64,000 bases of DNA, from assembly GCF_028290025.1 (NCBI RefSeq), contig NZ_JAQGKQ010000088.1, positions 124,001 through 188,000 of the forward strand, written 5' to 3'. Positions 55,678-64,000 of the stretch are shown piece by piece. Both the position numbers and the translations under genes were made by a program. The notes under the pieces are model-generated. The model was not told where the DNA came from and searched no databases. It was given only the letters and a program-made list of their open reading frames with translations. Numbering within the stretch: the stretch's first letter is position 1; every line of letters starts with the position of its first letter. The DNA is from Cypionkella sp. (GTDB taxonomy: Bacteria > Pseudomonadota > Alphaproteobacteria > Rhodobacterales > Rhodobacteraceae).

Positions 55678-56499
55678 TCAGACCAATTCGAATTTCACGC
55701 CCGCCTGCCGCATCTGATCAAGGTTTGCCTGCGGCACATCGCCCGTCAGCAGCACCAGATCGAAATCGGTGATCTGCGCGACATAGTTCAGCGCGCTGAA
55801 CTGAAACTTCGTCGCATCCGCCAGCAGGAAGCGTTTGCGCGCCACCTCCATCATCGCAAGCTTTGATCGCACCACGGTTTCATCGGGCGTGAACAGCGCG
55901 AGACCCTGAATGGTGGTCGTGGACATGATCGCGACATCGACGTGATAAGACCGGATTGCTTTCTCCGCACTCGCGCCAAAATAGCCGTTATAGCCTTGAT
56001 GATAACGCCCGCCGGTGGCGATCAGGTCGATATCGGGCATGGTGCGCAAGCGTTCCAGAATGGGCACTGCGTTGGTGATCACAGTCAGCGGCGTCACCTC
56101 GGCCAGATAATCGCAGACATGATAGGTGGTGGTGCTGTCGTCGATAATCACCGCATTTCCGGGTTCCAGCCGATCGACAGCGGCGCGGGCGAGACGCTTT
56201 TTCTCATCCACCTGCTTGCGGCCGCGATAATTGTAGCTGCTTTCAAAAAGCAAAGATTTTTCCGCCGAAACCGAGCCGCGCAGGCGACGCACCAGACCTT
56301 CTTTCTCGAGCTCCATCAGATCGCGGTGGATGGTCATCAGGCTGACGCCTAAATCCTCGGCCAGATCGCGGATTTGCGAGGCCGCACCATTCATCAGCGT
56401 TTGCAGGATTCGTACCCGACGCCGTTCGGACTTGGAAAGCGAATCATCTGCGTTCGGATTGTTGTCTTCCATCGGGACACTCGTTGAGACATTTAACAT
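55678..56499 (-). CDS. DeoR-family sugar regulator
   Basis: 273 residues. N-terminal HTH: RRRVRILQTLMNGAASQI, DLGVSLMTIHRDLMELE and the wing VRRLRGSVSA. The C-terminal DeoRC effector domain includes NAVIIDDSTTTYHVCDYL, IATGGRYHQGYNGYFG. It likely represses the divergent ABC operon and its own aldolase operon, released by a phosphorylated sugar. Confidence 0.93.
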   Translation of the reverse strand: MLNVSTSVPMEDNNPNADDSLSKSERRRVRILQTLMNGAASQIRDLAEDLGVSLMTIHRDLMELEKEGLVRRLRGSVSAEKSLLFESSYNYRGRKQVDEKKRLARAAVDRLEPGNAVIIDDSTTTYHVCDYLAEVTPLTVITNAVPILERLRTMPDIDLIATGGRYHQGYNGYFGASAEKAIRSYHVDVAIMSTTTIQGLALFTPDETVVRSKLAMMEVARKRFLLADATKFQFSALNYVAQITDFDLVLLTGDVPQANLDQMRQAGVKFELV

Positions 56500-56799
56500 T
56501 TATGCATTAGTCCAACATGCCAAATGATAAGTCTAGCGGATTTTTGGGATAAGGAATTCTCGGTGCTGCGATGCGGAAGATAGGTATATATTACGTAATA
56601 ACAATAATTTATGATGATGGCGTTAAGCGATTCATGCTGCAACGGCATCATAAGTCGTTTTTGTTAAAACTGACAACGAACGGAATAAATGATAAATTTA
56701 ACAAAAATATTGATCCAAAAGCGGAATGTGCGTTAAGCTGATTTAAGGGCCGTGACCGGTGGAGCGGATGCAGGCCTGATCCATAAAGGGAGGAAGACC
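56500..56799. promoter_or_regulatory. AT-rich divergent region between deoR-type gene and ABC operon
   Basis: 300 bp without a gene and clearly richer in A/T than its surroundings. It has several small dyads (for example TAAAT-GATAA-ATTTA near 56,690) that could be DeoR operators. I cannot assign a promoter with confidence. Confidence 0.5.
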
Positions 56800-58209
56800 A
56801 TGAAAAGACGCAGTGCGCTTCTGGCGACTGCCGCTGTTGCGGGTGCTTTCGGTTTGGCCGGACCACTTAACGCGGACACGACGCTTACGTTCGTCTGGCA
56901 CGCTGGCACTTGTGCCGATGCGCTGATGAGCATCGCCAAAGGCTACCCCGACAAATCAGTCTCGATCGTGCCTGCGCTGGTGCCTTATGGCCCGGAATGG
57001 CACAACAAGATCGCCTCGGAGTTTGCCATTCAGGGCGATGCATTTGATTTTGCGATGTGGGACAGCCAATCCACCGCCGAGTTTGCGGGCGGCGGCCATG
57101 TCGTCAAAATGAACGATATTTTTGATCAATCCAGCTATCTGAAGGCCGATTTGTTCCCGGCGGCTTCGTTGTCGCAATACGGCGAATACCCGGATGGTTC
57201 GGGCCAGTTTTACGGTTTGCCTGCCAACCAAGATGCGTATGGGCTGATGTATCGCAAGGATCTGTTTGAAGATCCAAAAGAAATGGAAGCCTTCAAGGCC
57301 AAATATGGTCGCGATCTGGCGGTGCCGGAAACCTATCAAGATGCCAAGGAAGTCGCCGAGTTCTTCACGCGTCCCGAGCAGGGGCTTTATGGCTGGGGCC
57401 AGATGGGCGGGCGGGAGTACGACTTTGCTACCACTGCCTCGAACAGTTTCCTGTGGTCGTTTGGTGGCGAGCTTTACAATCCAGCCACCATGGAAGTGCA
57501 GGGCTATCTGAACTCTCCAGCGTCGATCGACGGCGTGCAGGCCTATGTCGATATGTTCAAATACGGCCCGCAAGGCAGTGGCAACTGGGGCTTCGATGAG
57601 GTCAACGCGGCCTTTCAGCAAGGCCAGTTGGCGATGGCGATGCAGTGGTTCTACTTCAACGGGTCCAACGCCGATCCAAAGGTCAATAAATTCGCGGCCA
57701 CTACCGGATTTGGTATCCTGCCGGGTGCCGTGGGCCGCGATGGCAAATTCCGTCGGCAGTTCTCGGTCGGCGGGCAGGGTATGGGGATTAACAAATACTC
57801 CAAAAAGCTGCCCGAGCTGGTCAAGTTCATGGAGTGGTATTTCCAGCCCGAACAGCAAACCCGCTATGCTGCCGTCTGCCAAACTGGCTTGAAATCCGTG
57901 CTGGAAAGCCCGGAATGGCAGGGACTAAACGCCTACAATGCTCAGTTTTCCAAGGCGTTGCAATATCTGAACGACTACTGGCACCTGCCGGAATATCCGG
58001 TGATGTTGGATCAGTTGCAGGAAGAAGTTTCCAACGCTGTGTCAGGCACCAAAACCGTCGAACAGGCTTTGACGGATGCCGCCATCAAGCAAGAGCGGAC
58101 GCTGGAGCGGGCAGGCTACAAGATCACCCGCACCGCAGAGTTGCCGGAAGTGCCAGACGTGCTGATCTCGCCAGTTGGGCAAGACAGTGTGGTCGCGGCC
58201 AACAAATAA
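56800..58209 (+). CDS. ABC transporter sugar/polyol-binding protein
   Basis: 469 residues from MKRRSALLATAAVAGAFGLA, a clear Sec signal peptide ending near GPLNA. GGGAGGAAG precedes the ATG. The body is an extracellular solute-binding protein family 1 fold: FDFAMWDSQSTAEFA, YGLPANQDAYGLMYRKDLF, WGFDEVNAAFQQGQLAMAM in part, and GINKYSKK. It delivers ligand to the two permeases downstream. Ligand is unknown. Confidence 0.93.
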   Translation: MKRRSALLATAAVAGAFGLAGPLNADTTLTFVWHAGTCADALMSIAKGYPDKSVSIVPALVPYGPEWHNKIASEFAIQGDAFDFAMWDSQSTAEFAGGGHVVKMNDIFDQSSYLKADLFPAASLSQYGEYPDGSGQFYGLPANQDAYGLMYRKDLFEDPKEMEAFKAKYGRDLAVPETYQDAKEVAEFFTRPEQGLYGWGQMGGREYDFATTASNSFLWSFGGELYNPATMEVQGYLNSPASIDGVQAYVDMFKYGPQGSGNWGFDEVNAAFQQGQLAMAMQWFYFNGSNADPKVNKFAATTGFGILPGAVGRDGKFRRQFSVGGQGMGINKYSKKLPELVKFMEWYFQPEQQTRYAAVCQTGLKSVLESPEWQGLNAYNAQFSKALQYLNDYWHLPEYPVMLDQLQEEVSNAVSGTKTVEQALTDAAIKQERTLERAGYKITRTAELPEVPDVLISPVGQDSVVAANK

Positions 58210-58298
58210 CGTGCAAAATTGGGGCCGCTTTCGGGTGGCCCCAGCTATCTCCACGCAAATCAGCCGTTCAACCAGGCACCAAGCAGACCGGGGGAAGA

Positions 58299-59171
58299 AT
58301 GTCCGCAGCACGCAACAAGGCAATAGATCATCTGGGGCGTTGGCTGCTGTTGGGCCTGCTGTTGATCTATACCGTCTACAATCTGGGGCCGATTTTGTGG
58401 CTGATGATTTCGTCGCTGAAAGGCCGGGCCGATCTGTTTGCGATGCCGCCGACTTGGATTTTTACCCCTGACCTGACCGGCTATCAAAGCGTGTTTGGCG
58501 TGGGGGCTGCGCGGGAAAGTGCGTCATCGTTTGGCGTGTTCGACTCGCTGGTCAACAGTGTCATCGTCTCATCGGTCGGCACCACATTGGCGGTTCTGCT
58601 GGGCACGCTTGCGGGCTATGTCTGCTCGCGCTTTGATTTTCGCGGCAAGGGCGATTTTCTGTTCTTCGTGCTGTCCACTCGGATGTTGCCGCCCGTGGCC
58701 GTGCTAGTGTTCTACCATATCATGTTCGCCAAACTTGGCCTCGCCGACACCCGCACCGGGTTGGTGCTGATCTCGGTTTTCGCCAATGTCGGGCTGGCGA
58801 CATGGATCATGAAAGGCTTTTTCGACAGTGTGCCGCGTGAGGTTGAACAGATCGCCATTGTCAGCGGATACAGCCGACTTTACGCCTTCCGCCACCTAGT
58901 GCTGCCGATGGTCAAGGGCGGGATCGCTGCCACCGCTGGCTTCTGTTTCATCTTTGCGTGGAACGAGTTTGCGTTTTCGTCGATCCTGACCACCACGCAG
59001 GCTAAGACTCTGCCGGTTAAAATCTCAACAGCCTCTGGCGCGACCGGGATTGAGTGGACTCAGATTTGTGCGGCCGGCGTCGTGCTGATTATTCCAGTGC
59101 TGATCTTCTTCTATCTGATCCGCAAACATCTGCTGATGGGCATGACCTTTGGCGTGTTGGGAAGGAGCTAG
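58299..59171 (+). CDS. ABC transporter permease, MalG type
   Basis: 290 residues from MSAARNKAIDHLGRW, with GGGGAAG upstream. Six spans are visible. The EAA-like coupling segment reads EQIAIVSGYSRLYAFRHLVL, and the protein ends KHLLMGMTFGVLGRS, typical of the second sugar permease (MalG family). It lies before the MalF-type permease, the reverse of the common order. Confidence 0.93.
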   Translation: MSAARNKAIDHLGRWLLLGLLLIYTVYNLGPILWLMISSLKGRADLFAMPPTWIFTPDLTGYQSVFGVGAARESASSFGVFDSLVNSVIVSSVGTTLAVLLGTLAGYVCSRFDFRGKGDFLFFVLSTRMLPPVAVLVFYHIMFAKLGLADTRTGLVLISVFANVGLATWIMKGFFDSVPREVEQIAIVSGYSRLYAFRHLVLPMVKGGIAATAGFCFIFAWNEFAFSSILTTTQAKTLPVKISTASGATGIEWTQICAAGVVLIIPVLIFFYLIRKHLLMGMTFGVLGRS

Positions 59172-59174
59172 GCA

Positions 59175-60074
59175 ATGACCGACACCGCCCTGCGCCCGCG
59201 ATCAACCGGACGACTGATGATCATCGGCTTCCTGTCGCCAACCGTGATTTTACTCTTGTTCATGGTGGCTTACCCAATCTTCTCGCTGATCTATTACAGC
59301 TTTCACAACTTCTCTGCCCTGCGCCCAAACGAGCCGATGACGTGGGCGGGATTGGACAACTACACATATCTTTTGTCCGACAACGACATTTGGGCGCGCT
59401 TTGTCTTCACCGGGAAGTTCGTCTTCCTCTGTGTGTCGATGCAGATGATCGTTGGGATTTTCGTGGGCTATCAGTTGCAGAAAACCTTTCGCGGTCGGGA
59501 CGTTTTATTCACGGCGTTAATGTTGCCGATGATGCTGTCACCGGTCGTGGCGGGGTTTTTGTGGCGCTATATGCTGAACTCGGAATGGGGCGTGGTGAAC
59601 TATCTGCTGACGGTGGTTGGCATGGATAAGGTCGATTGGCTGGGCCAAAGCACCGCCGCGCTTTGGGCCGCCGCTGTGGTCGATACTTGGATGTGGACGC
59701 CGTTTATTGTGCTGCTGGCTACGGCTGCATTCCGGGGCATTCCCGAGACGATTTATGAGGCAGCGGAAGTTGATGGCGCCAGCCCCGCCTATTTGTTTTT
59801 CCGCATCACTCTGCCAATGTCGGCCCCGGTGCTGTTTATCGCGCTGATCTTGCGGCTGATCGACAGCTTCAAGCAATATGATCTGTTCTTTGCGCTGACT
59901 GGCGGCGGGCCGGGATCCAGCACCGAAACCGTGTCGTTCGCCGTCGCCAAAACCGCGTTCAGTTACTTCTATACCGGAGAGGCCTCGGCGCTGGCGATGA
60001 TCCTTTTGTGCATCATCATGGGGCTTGCGATGATCCTCGTGCGGCATCTGTCGAAAATGGGAGAGCATGACTGA
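59175..60074 (+). CDS. ABC transporter permease, MalF type
   Basis: 299 residues with six spans. The EAA loop YEAAEVDGASPAYLFFRITL is canonical, and FALTGGGPGSSTETVSF is the usual MalF/UgpA C-terminal stretch. It begins 3 nt after the previous permease and overlaps the first ATPase gene by 1 nt. Confidence 0.94.
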   Translation: MTDTALRPRSTGRLMIIGFLSPTVILLLFMVAYPIFSLIYYSFHNFSALRPNEPMTWAGLDNYTYLLSDNDIWARFVFTGKFVFLCVSMQMIVGIFVGYQLQKTFRGRDVLFTALMLPMMLSPVVAGFLWRYMLNSEWGVVNYLLTVVGMDKVDWLGQSTAALWAAAVVDTWMWTPFIVLLATAAFRGIPETIYEAAEVDGASPAYLFFRITLPMSAPVLFIALILRLIDSFKQYDLFFALTGGGPGSSTETVSFAVAKTAFSYFYTGEASALAMILLCIIMGLAMILVRHLSKMGEHD

Positions 60075-61147
60075 TGGCGCGGATTGATCTGAAAAACCTG
60101 TCCATTCATTTCGGCGGCTTCAAGGCGGTGGATGATGTTAGCCTGACGGTAAACGATGGGGAGTTTGCGGTTTATCTGGGCCCGTCAGGTTGCGGTAAGA
60201 CCACGACTTTGCGGGCGATTGCTGGGTTGGTCAGCGCGACCTCGGGCGATATTTTGTTTGATGGTAAAAGGGTGAATGATCTGCGCCCAAGTGAGCGTAA
60301 CATCGCGATGGTGTTCCAGTTCGTCTCACTTTACCCGCATCTTAGCATCGCTGAAAACATCATTTTCCCGCTGAAAGCCCGTGGTGTGGCTAAGGCCGAT
60401 ATTGCCCGCAAGCTCGATTGGGTGACGGGCATCTTCAAACTGGGCGACGATCTGCGCCGTTATCCCTCAGCCCTGCCGCCCGGCGCGCGGCAAAAGGTGG
60501 CGCTGGCGCGGGCGGTGATCCGTGAGCCTGCGGCGTTGTTGCTGGATGAACCGCTGTCGGCGATTGACGAACAATTTCGCGAGGAGATGCGCTGGGAGTT
60601 GGGGCATTTGCAGCGCGAGCTGGGCGTGACCACGATCTACGTCACGCATGACCAACGCGAGGCAATGTCGCTGGCCGACCGGATCGTGCTGATGAACCAT
60701 TCCAAAATCGTGCAAGTGGCTAAGCCGGACACGATCTTCTTTCAACCCTCCAGCGTTTTTGCAGGGCAGTTCATTGGCTCGCCGTCGATGAACCTGATTG
60801 ATCTTGTGCCGGTGTCGGGCGGTTTCCGCTTGGGCGCCAGCGAGGTGGTGCTGACCCATGCCGAACTCCCCGAAGCGGTTATCCGCAACCCGCGCGCGTT
60901 GAAACTTGGCGTCCGACCTCGCGATGTGCGGCTGGTAAGCGGGGCAGGGCATCCGCTGCCAGTGGTCGATGTGTTCTCGGTCGGGCGTGAGAAATATTTC
61001 GCCTTCCGCATCGGCGATACGATCCATCAGGGTTTTGACACGCTCACCGATAGCACCCCCGGCGGCGTGGTTTTCGCACCCGACGGATTGATGTTCTTTG
61101 ATGCCGAGACGGGGATGCGTTTGGAAACCGGAAGGATTGCCGCATGA
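60074..61147 (+). CDS. ABC transporter ATPase 1, degenerate signature motif
   Basis: 357 residues of the MalK/UgpC group. Walker A is GPSGCGKTT (36-44), Q-loop Gln82 in MVFQF, Walker B LLLDEP (155-160) and the His switch in VTHDQ. The signature is LPPGARQ (134-140) instead of LSGGQ. A C-terminal TOBE-like regulatory domain follows. It pairs with the second ATPase, which has a normal signature, so only one composite site has a full set. Confidence 0.93.
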   Translation: MARIDLKNLSIHFGGFKAVDDVSLTVNDGEFAVYLGPSGCGKTTTLRAIAGLVSATSGDILFDGKRVNDLRPSERNIAMVFQFVSLYPHLSIAENIIFPLKARGVAKADIARKLDWVTGIFKLGDDLRRYPSALPPGARQKVALARAVIREPAALLLDEPLSAIDEQFREEMRWELGHLQRELGVTTIYVTHDQREAMSLADRIVLMNHSKIVQVAKPDTIFFQPSSVFAGQFIGSPSMNLIDLVPVSGGFRLGASEVVLTHAELPEAVIRNPRALKLGVRPRDVRLVSGAGHPLPVVDVFSVGREKYFAFRIGDTIHQGFDTLTDSTPGGVVFAPDGLMFFDAETGMRLETGRIAA

Positions 61148-62235
61148 ACGCGCCCATGCTGGAATTGAATGGTTTGCGCAAAGCCTATCGCGGCAAACCG
61201 GCGCTGAGCGGTGTCGACCTGACGGTGCGGAGCAATGAGATTTTAGCGCTGCTGGGGCCGACGGGGGCGGGCAAAAGCTCCACCCTGCTCGCGACGGCGG
61301 GGTTGATGGAGACCGATCGGGGCAGCGTTCACTTGGGCGGGCGCGATGTTACAGGAGCAGAGGCCTCAAGCCGAGATGTGTCGATTGTGTTTGAGGGCTT
61401 CAACTTGCTGCCCGTGCTGAATGTGCGCGACAATATCGCATTTCCGCTGCGATCCCCCCGCTACCGCGAGGCCGAGGATGAGATTGCCAAGCGTGTCGGA
61501 CGCACGGCGGAACTGCTGCGCATCTCGCATCTGCTGGATCGCGACACTGGCACTCTGTCGGGGGGTGAGAAACAACGGGTGTCGATTGCGCGGGCGTTGG
61601 TGCGCCGCCCAATGCTGTATTTGCTGGATGAACCGCTGTCGGCACTGGACCTGAAGCTGCGCGAAGGGTTGCGTGCCGAACTCCGTGCGATCCACCGCGA
61701 GCATCAATCGACCATGCTCTACGCGACGCACGACTATCACGGCGCGATTGCGATTGCCGACCGCATTGCCATCATAAACGAAGGCCGCGTGCTGCAAACT
61801 GGCACGATTGAGGAAATCTACGCCCGCCCGGCTGAGGCGTTTGTAGGTCGTCTGATCGGCTCGCCCTCGATGGCGTTTTTCGATGCGGTGGTGAAGGATA
61901 ACGCGGTCAAGGTGCCGGGTTGGGCGCAAAGCCTGCCGCTGTCGGGCTTTGGCGGCGTTAATGCGAAGCCCGGCCCGGTCAGCCTTGGCATCTGGCCCGA
62001 GGATATCCGCATGACCGGCGATGGCAACCCCGGCACGATCTATGCGGTAGACAATCGCGGTTACGAATCCGCTGTGCAGGTCAACACCACATCGGGCGTT
62101 TTCCGAAAGGTGTTGGAGGATAAACGCAGCTTCAAACAAGGCGATGCCTGCCATTTCCGGGTAATGGACGGGGCAGGCTTTCTGTTTGACCGCACGACGG
62201 GCGCGCTGCTTTCGCATCAGGGAGGCGCGCAATGA
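61144..62235 (+). CDS. ABC transporter ATPase 2, altered Q-loop
   Basis: 363 residues. Walker A is GPTGAGKSS (38-46), the signature LSGGE (138-142) is good, Walker B is LYLLDEP (158-164) and the His switch is in ATHDYHGA. At the Q-loop position the usual Gln is replaced (IVFEGFN, Glu84). A C-terminal TOBE-like domain follows. It overlaps ATPase 1 and the next small gene by 4 nt. Confidence 0.93.
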   Translation: MNAPMLELNGLRKAYRGKPALSGVDLTVRSNEILALLGPTGAGKSSTLLATAGLMETDRGSVHLGGRDVTGAEASSRDVSIVFEGFNLLPVLNVRDNIAFPLRSPRYREAEDEIAKRVGRTAELLRISHLLDRDTGTLSGGEKQRVSIARALVRRPMLYLLDEPLSALDLKLREGLRAELRAIHREHQSTMLYATHDYHGAIAIADRIAIINEGRVLQTGTIEEIYARPAEAFVGRLIGSPSMAFFDAVVKDNAVKVPGWAQSLPLSGFGGVNAKPGPVSLGIWPEDIRMTGDGNPGTIYAVDNRGYESAVQVNTTSGVFRKVLEDKRSFKQGDACHFRVMDGAGFLFDRTTGALLSHQGGAQ

Positions 62236-62411
62236 ACACCGCTTACCGCATCGCCAGCATCCTGATCGCGGCCGGTTTTGCCATGCTGTGCCAGCCATTT
62301 TCGCATGATCTGTTCCGCTATGGCTTTCCCGTTTTGCTGGTCGGTGTGATCTTGTTCATGGTTCTGGATCACATTCCGGAACGCCGCCCAAAGGAGATCG
62401 ACCATGACTAA
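62232..62411 (+). CDS. Tiny two-span membrane protein of the transporter operon
   Basis: 59 residues, MNTAYRIASILIAAG start. Two hydrophobic segments (ILIAAGFAMLCQ and GFPVLLVGVILFMVL) are separated by FSHDLFRY, with a charged tail IPERRPKEIDHD. It overlaps ATPase 2 by 4 nt and dhaK by 8 nt, so it is translated in the operon. No family is recognised; GlpU in rhizobial glycerol transporters occupies a comparable position in its operon. Confidence 0.75.
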   Translation: MNTAYRIASILIAAGFAMLCQPFSHDLFRYGFPVLLVGVILFMVLDHIPERRPKEIDHD

Positions 62412-63420
62412 AGTCCCGAAGAAAATCCTCAACGATCCCCGCCGTGCCGTGACCGAGATGATCGACGGTCTACTGGCCGCCAGCGATGGCCGCACAAGGC
62501 GCTTGCCAGGCTTGGATGCGCTGGTCAAAACCACCCTGCCTGCGGATCGCGTGGCGCTGCTGATTGGCGGCGGGTCAGGGCATGAACCGCTGTTTCATGG
62601 CTTTGTCGGCGATAATATGGGCGACGGAGCCGCCTGCGGTCAGGTCTTCGCCGCGCCTGCGCCGCATGTGATCTATGAAACCGCCAAAGCGCTGGACCGG
62701 GGCCGGGGCATCCTGTTTCTGTATGGCAACTACGCGGGCGACACGATGAATTTCGATATCGCCGCCGAGATGCTTCAAGACGAAGGCATCGACGTCCGCA
62801 CCATACGCATCAGCGACGACGTGGCCGCAGCACCCCCCGAACGCAAACATGATCGGCGCGGTATCGCGGGCGACCTGTTGATGATCCGGGTGGCAGGTGG
62901 CGCTGTGGCGACGCTGGGCACCTTGGATGAGGTAGAACGTGTGGTCAACAAAGCCGGGGATTGGGTGCGCTCGATGGGCGTTGCCGTTTCCGCCGGATCA
63001 ATTCCCGAAACTGGCAAACTGACGTTTGAGCTGGCCGATGATGAGATAGAGGTCGGTATGGGCGCGCATGGCGAGGCCGGGTTTGCGCGGCAAAAGCTCG
63101 CTTCTGCCGATGTGGTGGCGGATCAGATGATCGAGAAAATCCTTTCCGATTTGCCCTTTGTGCCGGGCGATGAAGTGGCGTTGCTGATCAACAATCTGGG
63201 TGCCACCACGATGATGGAGATGCTGGTGGTGAACCGTCGCCTGCGGCAACGGCTGGATGAGGCGGGCATCCGGGTGCATCGCACCGATGTGGGTACTTGG
63301 CTGACTGTGCAGGAGATGGCGGGGTTTTCGATCACGCTGATGAAGCTTGATGATGAACTGAAGGGATTGCTCGACATGCCCTGCCGGTCCGTTGGCTTTT
63401 CGAACATGGGGGCTGCGTGA
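62404..63420 (+). CDS. dhaK: Dihydroxyacetone kinase subunit DhaK-like
   Basis: 338 residues. Substrate loop GGGSGHEP (55-62), GNYAGDTMNF (Asp113) and the covalent substrate-binding His222 in GMGAHGEAG are all present. It binds DHA or a related ketose as a hemiaminal and passes it to DhaL. It is the ATP- or PTS-type DhaK fold; with DhaL fused nowhere else here, the phosphate donor cannot be told. It overlaps dhaL by 1 nt. Confidence 0.93.
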   Translation: MTKVPKKILNDPRRAVTEMIDGLLAASDGRTRRLPGLDALVKTTLPADRVALLIGGGSGHEPLFHGFVGDNMGDGAACGQVFAAPAPHVIYETAKALDRGRGILFLYGNYAGDTMNFDIAAEMLQDEGIDVRTIRISDDVAAAPPERKHDRRGIAGDLLMIRVAGGAVATLGTLDEVERVVNKAGDWVRSMGVAVSAGSIPETGKLTFELADDEIEVGMGAHGEAGFARQKLASADVVADQMIEKILSDLPFVPGDEVALLINNLGATTMMEMLVVNRRLRQRLDEAGIRVHRTDVGTWLTVQEMAGFSITLMKLDDELKGLLDMPCRSVGFSNMGAA

Positions 63421-64000
63421 TGGATGCGAAAGCAAGCGTTGCGATGTTGCGGGCGGTGGCAGAGGCCGTGATTGCCAATGTCGATGTGCTGACCGACGCC
63501 GATCTCGCAACGGGTGACGGTGATCATGGTATCGGAATGCGGCGCGGGTTTGAGGCGGCTTTGGTGGCGCTTGATGCTCCACCAGCCACGATTGATGCGG
63601 CATTCCGTGCAACAGGCATGGCGATCATGGCCAACACGGGCGGCGCTGCGGGTGCGGTATTTGGCACCGTGTTCACCGCCGGAGCGAAGGCGTTCGCGGG
63701 ACAAGATGAAATCACCCCCAACAGCTTCCGCCACTTCCTTGCCGACGCCCAAGCCGCAGTCTCGAAACGTGGCGGCGTGGTGGAGGGGCAAAAAACCATG
63801 CTCGACGCGTTGGGTTTTGCCGCTCGGGCCGCCGCCGTAGAAGGTGACCTTGCCGAGGCCATGACCGCCGCCGCTAAAGGCGCGCAGGATGGGGTTGAGG
63901 CGACCAAGGCGATGATCGCCACCACCGGCAAAGCGCGGTCTTTGGGCGAACGCAGCATTGGCCACCCCGATCCGGGCGCGATTTCGGTGGCAATCATCTT
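63420..64000 (+). CDS. dhaL: Dihydroxyacetone kinase subunit DhaL-like (3' end beyond window)
   Basis: 193 residues visible from MDAKASVAMLRAV. The magnesium-ATP site GDGDHGIGM, NTGGAAGAVFG and the C-terminal ARSLGERSIGHPDPGA motif are intact, so nearly the whole DhaL domain is present. It phosphorylates the DhaK-bound ketose. DhaM or other partners could follow outside the window. Confidence 0.92.
   Translation, partial: MDAKASVAMLRAVAEAVIANVDVLTDADLATGDGDHGIGMRRGFEAALVALDAPPATIDAAFRATGMAIMANTGGAAGAVFGTVFTAGAKAFAGQDEITPNSFRHFLADAQAAVSKRGGVVEGQKTMLDALGFAARAAAVEGDLAEAMTAAAKGAQDGVEATKAMIATTGKARSLGERSIGHPDPGAISVAII

Overview
The window looks like a chromosomal segment of an alphaproteobacterium, most likely Rhodobacteraceae. 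The base composition is GC-rich. The biotin operon ends in bioG and carries a BioR-type operator. The thiamin operon uses thiO. The intergenic stretches around mobile genes are visibly poorer in GC. No taxonomic marker is present, so the family-level assignment is an inference.

Region 1 (1-13,073) holds three tightly packed cofactor operons. bioB-bioF-bioD-bioA-bioG (minus strand, biotin) lies behind a BioR-like palindrome. thiC-thiO-thiS-thiG-thiE-thiF-thiD (plus strand) lies behind a promoter and a TPP riboswitch. queC-queD-queE-queF (plus strand, preQ0/preQ1 for queuosine) lies behind a good sigma-70 promoter and a compact preQ1-I riboswitch that contains the queC Shine-Dalgarno. Most neighbouring genes overlap by about 4 nt.

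Region 2 (13,074-26,900) is a scarred integration hot spot. It has a sensor/LysR chimeric reading frame, a methyltransferase, a tyrosine integrase cut off by an IS3 relic, and a decayed initiator-tRNA-like sequence whose antisense encodes the tail of a large serine recombinase. It also has a translationally coupled set of two tyrosine recombinases plus that serine recombinase, behind an excisionase-like gene. One tyrosine recombinase is split by an IS3-family element, which itself carries an IS110-family element in its frameshift window. Removing the IS3 element and one copy of its 3-bp target duplication restores the recombinase frame exactly.

Region 3 (27,017-41,584) is a divergent locus for a soluble di-iron monooxygenase of the MimABCD/PrmABCD (propane, acetone, phenol) type. 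The plus operon encodes the large hydroxylase, reductase, small hydroxylase, coupling protein, an amidohydrolase, a DUF59 protein, a dedicated GroEL paralogue and a zinc alcohol dehydrogenase, followed by a DUF1097 membrane protein. The minus side encodes an AcoR/MimR-like AAA+ regulator that lacks the GAFTGA loop, plus four uncharacterised proteins including a beta-propeller. Matching 17-bp dyads (TGTAAC-N5-GTTACA type) lie in the divergent intergenic region and inside the minus operon. This locus is the best candidate for undescribed biology in the window.

Region 4 (41,651-53,819) is a patch of redox and efflux genes: quinone oxidoreductase, MarR, NAD(P)-binding reductase, MFS pump, LLM monooxygenase, NmrA and Old Yellow Enzyme. 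It is bracketed by insertion sequences (IS3 on the left; IS110/IS1111 and ISL3 on the right). The LLM and OYE genes are frameshifted, so the patch is decaying.

Region 5 (53,827-64,000) begins with a truncated AmiC-like ligand-binding protein. It continues with a class I aldolase and DeoR regulator divergent from a sugar/polyol ABC transporter operon (binding protein, two permeases, two ATPases with complementary degenerate motifs, a tiny membrane protein) that runs into dhaK and dhaL. This suggests uptake and phosphorylation of a triose- or tetrose-type ketose or polyol.
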